From Diacronema lutheri (Eukaryota > Haptophyta > Pavlovophyceae > Pavlovales > Pavlovaceae): a stretch of 64,000 nt of DNA. The stretch spans positions 585,001-649,000 of the forward strand of contig JAGTXO010000017.1 in assembly GCA_019448385.1 (NCBI GenBank), in the 5' to 3' direction. The position numbers and the translations under genes are program-made. Shown piece after piece: positions 59,447 to 64,000 of the stretch; the first letter of the stretch is position 1, and the number at the start of each line of letters is the position of its first letter. The notes below the pieces were generated by a model. That model was not told the DNA's origin and made no database searches. It worked only from the letters and a program-made list of their open reading frames with translations.

Positions 59447-62400
59447 ACCCTGGCGCCCGAGGACGCGGCGCACACAGCAGGCGCGCGCGCTGATGGGCGC
59501 CAGGGCGCCAGGGCGCGCACGCACCTGGCGCGCGCTCCAGAGCTTGCGGAGCAGACCGTTATAGAGCTGCTCAACTTCGGCGGGCGAGAGGCGGACAACC
59601 ATCTGCGCGCCGCCGCGCGCGTTGGCCTGCGCGGGCTGCACGCCCGCCGCGCGCGCCTTGGCCGCCTTGACGGCGATCGCCTTGTTCGCGCGGCGCGTGC
59701 GCGCCGGCCGGATCCCCATCCCACCGCCGATGCCCGCGGGCCCGCCAAAGCCTCCGCCTGCCATACCCATGCCCATACCCATGCCCATGCCAAGCTCGTA
59801 ACCGTCGAATATCTCGGGGTACGTGGCGCGGTAGGCCTCGCGTCGCAGCTCGCGCAGGAGCGGCTCCCATTGGCCAATCAGCTCGCGCTGCACGTCGCAC
59901 ACGCGCTTCACCTGCGCGGGGAGGGCGTTGCGCAAAGGCGGTGTCCGGCGGTGTCCGGGGAGGGAAGGGGGTGAGGGAGAAGGGTTTGGTGAGTGTAAGC
60001 GTATTGGGTGTGTGTGCGTGAGTCGGGAGTGAAGGAAGGTGCGAAGGGAGGGGGATGAGCAGGCGGATGAGGGCCTGGTGGCCTTGCAGGCGAACGGCGC
60101 AGGCGCCCGCAGGCGCTGGACCGGTCGCAGCGCTCTGTGCCGTGGCAACGGCAGGCAACGGCAGGCAACGGCAGGCAACGGCAGGCAACGGCAGGCAACG
60201 GCGGGCAACGGCGGGCAACGGCGGGCAACGGCGGGCAACGGCGGGCAACGGCGGGCAACGGCGGGCAACGGCGGGCAACGGCGGGCAACGGCGGGCAACG
60301 GCGGGCAACGGCGGGCAACGGCGGGCAACGGCGGGCAACGGCGGGCAACGGCGGGCAACGGCGGGCAACGGCGGGCAACGGCGGGCAACGGCGGGCAACG
60401 GCGGGCAACGGCAGGCGGCGGCAGGCGGCGGCAGGCGGCGGCGCCCGTGGTGCACCGCCGCGGCACGCGCGCGCGGTGACGCCATGGAGCGGCGCGCGAG
60501 CGCGCGGGCGCGCGGGCGCGCCGTACGATGCCGACCATCTCCTGCACGTCGGGCGGGAGGGGCTGCGCGCGCATCTTTTCAATCTTGCGCCTGTCTGGCA
60601 CGACCATAGCACCCCACGTCGAATAGCCCAGGGGCGTGGCGAGCGCAAAGGGCAGCTGCCGGTCGAGCCACGAGCCGTGCACGATGGTTGGCGCGGCGGG
60701 CTGCTGCGACGCGCCCGCGCCAACGACGAGCGCCCCGGCGGCGGGCGGCGCCGGCCCGCCGCTGCCCGAGCCGACCGCACCAAGCAAATTGCCGCCGCCG
60801 CCGCCGCCTCCGCCGCCTCCACCGCCACCGGCGGCGCGAGCGATCTGCTCGGCGCGCTGCCCGAGCCACGAGCGGCCGAAGGCCTCCATCTCCGTCAGCA
60901 GCGCGAGCTCGTCGCGGCGCTTGCGCGCGTACAACTGCTCCGTGCGGCGGCCGACCACGCGCGAGCGCACGAGGCGCAGCTGCGCGGAGAGGAGGGCGAA
61001 GGCGCGCACCTCCGCGTCGGCGCGCGTGTCGAGCTCGGACACGCGCGCCTCGACCTCGAGCGCCTCCGCCGCTTCCCACTGGTAGCGCAAGAAGCGCGAG
61101 CGCAACTCGGCGGCGTACGGGTCGTCCGACAGCATCCGCTCCAACTCCGCGTGCGAGACGTCCGCCGTCGCGCCGTTCAAGGACAGCGCCGTGTGCGCGG
61201 CGGGCGCGGCGGCGGCGCGCGCCGAGCCGGGCTGTGCGGGTGGGGGCGTTGGCCCGTTGACGACGAGCGCGGACAACGCCGATCCCAGCGTGCCGTCCGA
61301 CGTGGCGTGGCCGCCGGGCGGCGCGGCGGCGGCGGCGGCGGCAGCGGCGGCCGCTGCGGCGGCGGCGGCGCCCGCGCCGGGCACGCCGATGACGAGCGCG
61401 CCGTCGTCGTCGTCGGCGCGCGTGCGCGCGCCCGACGCGCCGCCGCCCGCGACGCTCGAGCCGCTGTCGGACGCGCCCGCCGCGAGCCGCGGCGGCGCGC
61501 GCGCCGCGAGCTCGACGTAGCCCGACGAGAAGGTGAGCGTGCCAACGGGCACGCTCACGGACGCCACGTGCGCGGGCAGGATGCGGCGCAGCGTCTCGAG
61601 CGGCTCCGAACGTAACTGCATCGCGCGGTCGCGCGCCGAGACGCGGTGCGGGTCGTTACGGCGGTTACTCGCCTCGGCCGTTGAGCGCGCGGATGCGAGA
61701 AGCGCGGAAACGATGCAGCCGCGCCAACCGCGTAGGTCTGCGGCGTTCTCGGGGACGGGGACCACGCGCTGCTGCTGCGGCTGCTGCTGCGGAAGCGAGC
61801 GCGGCGTGCCCGCGGCGGCGGCGTGCGCGCGCGCAGAGCCGCGCGGCGTCGTCGAGCGCGGCGAGCCAAACGGCGAGCCAAGGCCGCCACCGCCACCGCC
61901 TCCGCCGCGCCCGGGCGACAGGGGCTCGCCGGATGCGTCGAAGGCGACGAGCGGCCCGCCGTCGGCGCCGCCACCGGCGAGCGCAGAGTCCGTCGAAGGC
62001 GCAAAGGACGCGCGGCCGCGCGCGTCGACGCCGCGCGCGCGCCCGGTCGGGCCTGGGCCCGCGCTCGCGCCAAATTCGCCGTCAAAGCCGACGACGCCAT
62101 CGCCGCCTCCACCGAGCGCGCCGCCGAGCGGCCATGCGCCCGCCGACGGCGCGGAACGGTCGAGCTCCTTCGGGTAGAGGAGCTGGGCGATCTCCTCGGT
62201 GGCGCCTGAGGTGTGCAGCATCTCGAGCAGCGGCATCTCGACGGGGCGGATGAGGATCGTGCGGTCCGCGACGGCGATCGTGCCTGCGCGCAATGCCCGG
62301 GGAACAGGGGACGGGGGACGTGAGACGGGGGACGGGGGACGGGGGACGGGGGACGGGGGACGTGAGACGGGGGACGGGGGACGGGGGACGGGTGGAGGGT

Positions 62401-63272
62401 GGAGGGTGGAGGGGGGACGGGGGGACGGGTGGAGGGTGGAGGGGCGGAGGGTGGAGGGTGGAGGGGGGACGGGTGGAGGGGGGAGGGGGGAGGGGGGAGG
62501 GGGGAGGGGGGACGGGTGGAGGGGGGAGGGGGGACGGGTGGAGGGTGGAGGGGGGAAGGGGGAACGGCGGGGTGGTAATGGCGGTGGTAAGGATGGGATG
62601 GGTATGGCGGCGGCCGGGCGCATGGGCGCCCCGCGGCGGGGCAGAGGCCGCCCGCCCGCGGAGAGCAGGGCGAGCCCAGTGGCAAGCAAATGCGCGCACG
62701 CACCGCGGTGCGCGGCGAGTCCGGACGCCATCGGATCCATCAGCTCGGACAATTCCAGCACCGCCGTTGCAGAGACGCCATCGCTCGTCGCGTCGAGCGA
62801 TAGGCCGTCCGTCGCCGCCGCGGCGGCGCGCGCGCCGGACGCGTCCGGGCCGCGCGCGTGCAGCAGGTCTGCGAGTGAGATCCACGTACGGCCGATCGGG
62901 TCGGATGGCATGCCTGCGCGAAGTAGAGGGAGGGGAGAGGGGGGGGGGGGGGGGGGGGAGGGCATGGGCGTGATTCAAGCAGTTGATCGCGCGAGGTGCG
63001 CGAGGCGGCCAAGCGCACCGTTGTGCGAGTCGCGCTCGTGGTCGCCCAGCGCCGCGGCGAGCGCGCCGTCGAGCGCGAGGCGCCCGTCGTCGCGCAGCTT
63101 GGCGGCCTTGGCGGCGATCGACGAGCCGGCGGGCGCGGCGAGCACGGCGGCGCGCCCGCCGACGATGCCGACGCTGGCGTACACGGCGTCCTCGCAGCGC
63201 GCCTCGGCGGCGACGCTGAGCGCCGAGCGCAGGTTGCGCGTGAGCACGTCGTTCAGCTCGAGCGGCAGGTAA
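51921..63272 (-). CDS. Very large PLAT-like / FN3-like / L-type-lectin-like protein, 14 exons, 5' end outside window
   Basis: Exons (minus): 63272-63019, 62913-62704, 62283-60527, 59911-59525, 59271-58451, 58215-57806, 57488-56365, 55245-55069, 54566-54396, 54071-53979, 53651-53568, 53196-53101, 52872-52738, 52226-51921 (stop). All 13 joins are phase-consistent; about 2007 residues are in view. Donors are GTGCGC, GTACGC, GTACGG or GTAGGC, acceptors mostly CGCAG. Early exons are unrecognised, with a helical part (AELERMLSDDPYAAELRSRF). Exons 5-7 hold two PLAT-like segments (TYLLRTNEPLTDLVSASFSL; YRVAVSTGSAYGAGMTGGV, EWFLDTVSVW) and an FN3-like segment (WLLEWAPVDG, RYAFRLAGVNLAGQGAFS). Exons 8-14 form an L-type-lectin-like domain: LRLTPLAKGVGQAGAAW, ADGFAFVLHRDP, LGYGGLESAIAVQF, RLYAGFTASTGRFYAEHAI. 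Likely binds lipids or proteins (PLAT) and glycans (lectin); no signal peptide is in view. Confidence 0.8.
52276..52304. repeat. Run of 29 G (C on the coding strand) ahead of the last lectin exon
   Basis: On the coding strand this is a 29-base C tract 50-78 nt upstream of the acceptor at 52227. Similar C tracts precede several other acceptors of this gene. Confidence 0.85.
54858..55058. repeat. 12-bp tandem repeat in an intron
   Basis: About 16 copies of GCAGGGATCGCG fill the intron between exons 8 and 9 of the large lectin-type gene. A G-rich stretch near 54725-54760 lies closer to the acceptor. Confidence 0.9.
55341..56068. repeat. 46-bp tandem repeat in an intron
   Basis: About 16 copies of a 46-bp unit (core GTCGGGAGCAARGCGCGGGT) occupy most of the 1119-bp intron between exons 7 and 8. 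Copies differ mainly at one AAG/AAA position that sorts into blocks, and one copy has CATGG for CGGGG, so the order of duplications could be traced. Confidence 0.92.
57496..57560. repeat. Short GGCGAGACGC tandem repeat in an intron
   Basis: About six copies of the 10-bp unit GGCGAGACGC start only about 8 bp upstream of the acceptor of exon 7 in the large lectin-type gene. Confidence 0.8.
59301..59446. repeat. 19-G run and 50-C run within one 253-bp intron
   Basis: The plus strand has 19 G at 59301-59319 and 50 C at 59397-59446, both inside the intron between exons 4 and 5. On the transcript this reads as a G50 tract near the donor and a C19 tract near the acceptor, which could pair with each other. 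Confidence 0.88.
60142..60412. repeat. 10-bp tandem repeat in an intron
   Basis: About 27 copies of GCAGGCAACG then GCGGGCAACG occupy nearly half of the 615-bp intron between exons 3 and 4. The switch from A to G at one position happens once, so the array expanded from each version separately. Confidence 0.9.
62300..62570. repeat. Purine-rich minisatellite in an intron
   Basis: GGGGGAC, GGGTGGAGGGTGGAG and GGGGGGACGGGTGGAG units are mixed over about 270 bp in the intron between exons 2 and 3. On the coding strand it is a long pyrimidine tract directly upstream of the acceptor at 62284. Confidence 0.85.
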
Positions 63273-63299
63273 CTACGGGGGGGGGGGGGAGGGGGCATG

Positions 63300-64000
63300 A
63301 GGGGCGGGTGGGCGGCGGGTGGGGCAGAGAAATGGGCAGAGCGGCGGGTGGGGCGGAGAAATGGGCAGAGCGGCGGGTGGGGCGGAGAAATGGGCAGAGC
63401 GGCGGGTGGGGCGGAGAAATGGGCAGAGCGGCGGGTGGGGCAGAGAAATGGGCAGAGCGGCGGGTGGGGCAGAGAAATGGGCAGAGCGGCGGGTGGGGCG
63501 GAGAAATGGGCAGAGCGGCGGGTGGGGCGGAGAAATGGGCAGAGCGGCGGGTGGGGCGGAGAAATGGGCAGAGCGGCGGGTGGGGCAGAGAAATGGGCAG
63601 AGCGGCGGGTGGGGCAGAGAAATGGGCAGAGCGGCGGGTGGGGCGGAGAAATGGGCAGAGCGGCGGGTGGGGCGGAGAAATGGGCAGAGCGGCGGGTGGG
63701 GCAGAGAAATGGGCAGAGCGGCGGGTGGGGCAGAGAAATGGGCAGAGCGGCGGGTGGGGCAGAGAAATGGGCAGAGCGGCGGGTGGGGTGGGGCAGAGAA
63801 ATGGGCAGAGCGGCGGGTGGGGCAGAGAAATGGGCAGAGCGGCGGGTGGGGCAGAGAAATGGGCAGAGCGGCGGGTGGGGCAGAGAAATGGGCAGAGCGG
63901 CGGGTGGGGCAGAGAAATGAGCAGAGCGGCGGGTGGGGCACAGAAATGGGCAGAGCGGCGGGTGGGGCAGAGAAATGGGCAGAGCGGCGGGTGGGGCACA
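63300..64000. repeat. 29-bp tandem repeat reaching the right edge
   Basis: About 24 copies of a 29-bp unit (core GCGGCGGGTGGGGCAGAGAA) run to the end of the window; one copy has a 5-bp insertion near 63786. It lies in the intron upstream of the first visible exon of the large lectin-type gene, just beyond a C13 tract (coding strand) at the acceptor. Confidence 0.92.

Noticed and set aside
60142-60412. 10-bp GGCAACG array considered as telomere-like
   Set aside because: It is internal, inside an intron, and does not resemble TTAGGG or TTTAGGG types.
63253-63999. 248-residue minus-strand Pro/Ala/His repeat frame at the right edge
   Set aside because: It is just the 29-bp intronic satellite; any frame over it stays open.

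Overview
This window looks like nuclear DNA of a GC-rich, flagellated, photosynthetic protist with a secondary plastid; a haptophyte (for example a pavlovophyte) fits best, but that is inference. Support for this is: protein genes cut by short spliceosomal introns with a strong GTGCG donor bias and GCAG acceptors; a one-helix chlorophyll-binding protein with a signal-peptide-like leader; a selenoprotein gene; a sperm-tail PG-rich (SHIPPO) protein; GRIP-type golgin sequence; and an F-box/ankyrin-like protein. No bacterial operon or Shine-Dalgarno pattern is seen. No rRNA or tRNA gene was recognised.

Layout. 1-2.9 kb: a minus-strand Gly-rich CCHC zinc-knuckle gene leaving the left edge. 3.3-5.8 kb: a DUF501 gene (minus) and a one-helix light-harvesting-like gene (plus) fired from a 41-bp gap. 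6.5-7.0 kb: selenoprotein H (minus) with an in-frame UGA. 7.2-14.3 kb: two large low-complexity minus-strand genes. 14.5-18.1 kb: three plus genes (a leader-bearing unknown, an F-box/ankyrin-like protein, a SAP/coiled-coil/HNH-like protein). 18.2-37.7 kb: two giant coiled-coil genes (plus), a smaller coiled-coil gene and a SET-domain gene (both minus). 37.8-42.7 kb: a non-LTR retrotransposon with reverse transcriptase and a PD-(D/E)XK-like nuclease, ending in poly-A. 42.8-51.5 kb: a D-[IV]-[DE]-G motif-repeat protein, a DMT/EamA transporter (minus), an HMG-box protein and a SHIPPO-repeat protein. 51.9 kb to the right edge: one very large minus-strand gene, of which I could join 14 exons with agreeing phase at all 13 junctions; it carries PLAT-like, FN3-like and a C-terminal L-type-lectin-like domain.

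The genes are packed tightly, with divergent pairs 41-170 bp apart and convergent pairs about 100-420 bp apart. Most of the non-coding sequence is inside introns, which are full of tandem repeats (10-, 11-, 12-, 19-, 29- and 46-bp units) and long runs of G or C. Coding minisatellites (24-, 30-, 63- and 1005-bp periods) build the coiled-coil proteins. Exon models here are my own reading by frame, phase and splice signals; no transcript data were available.
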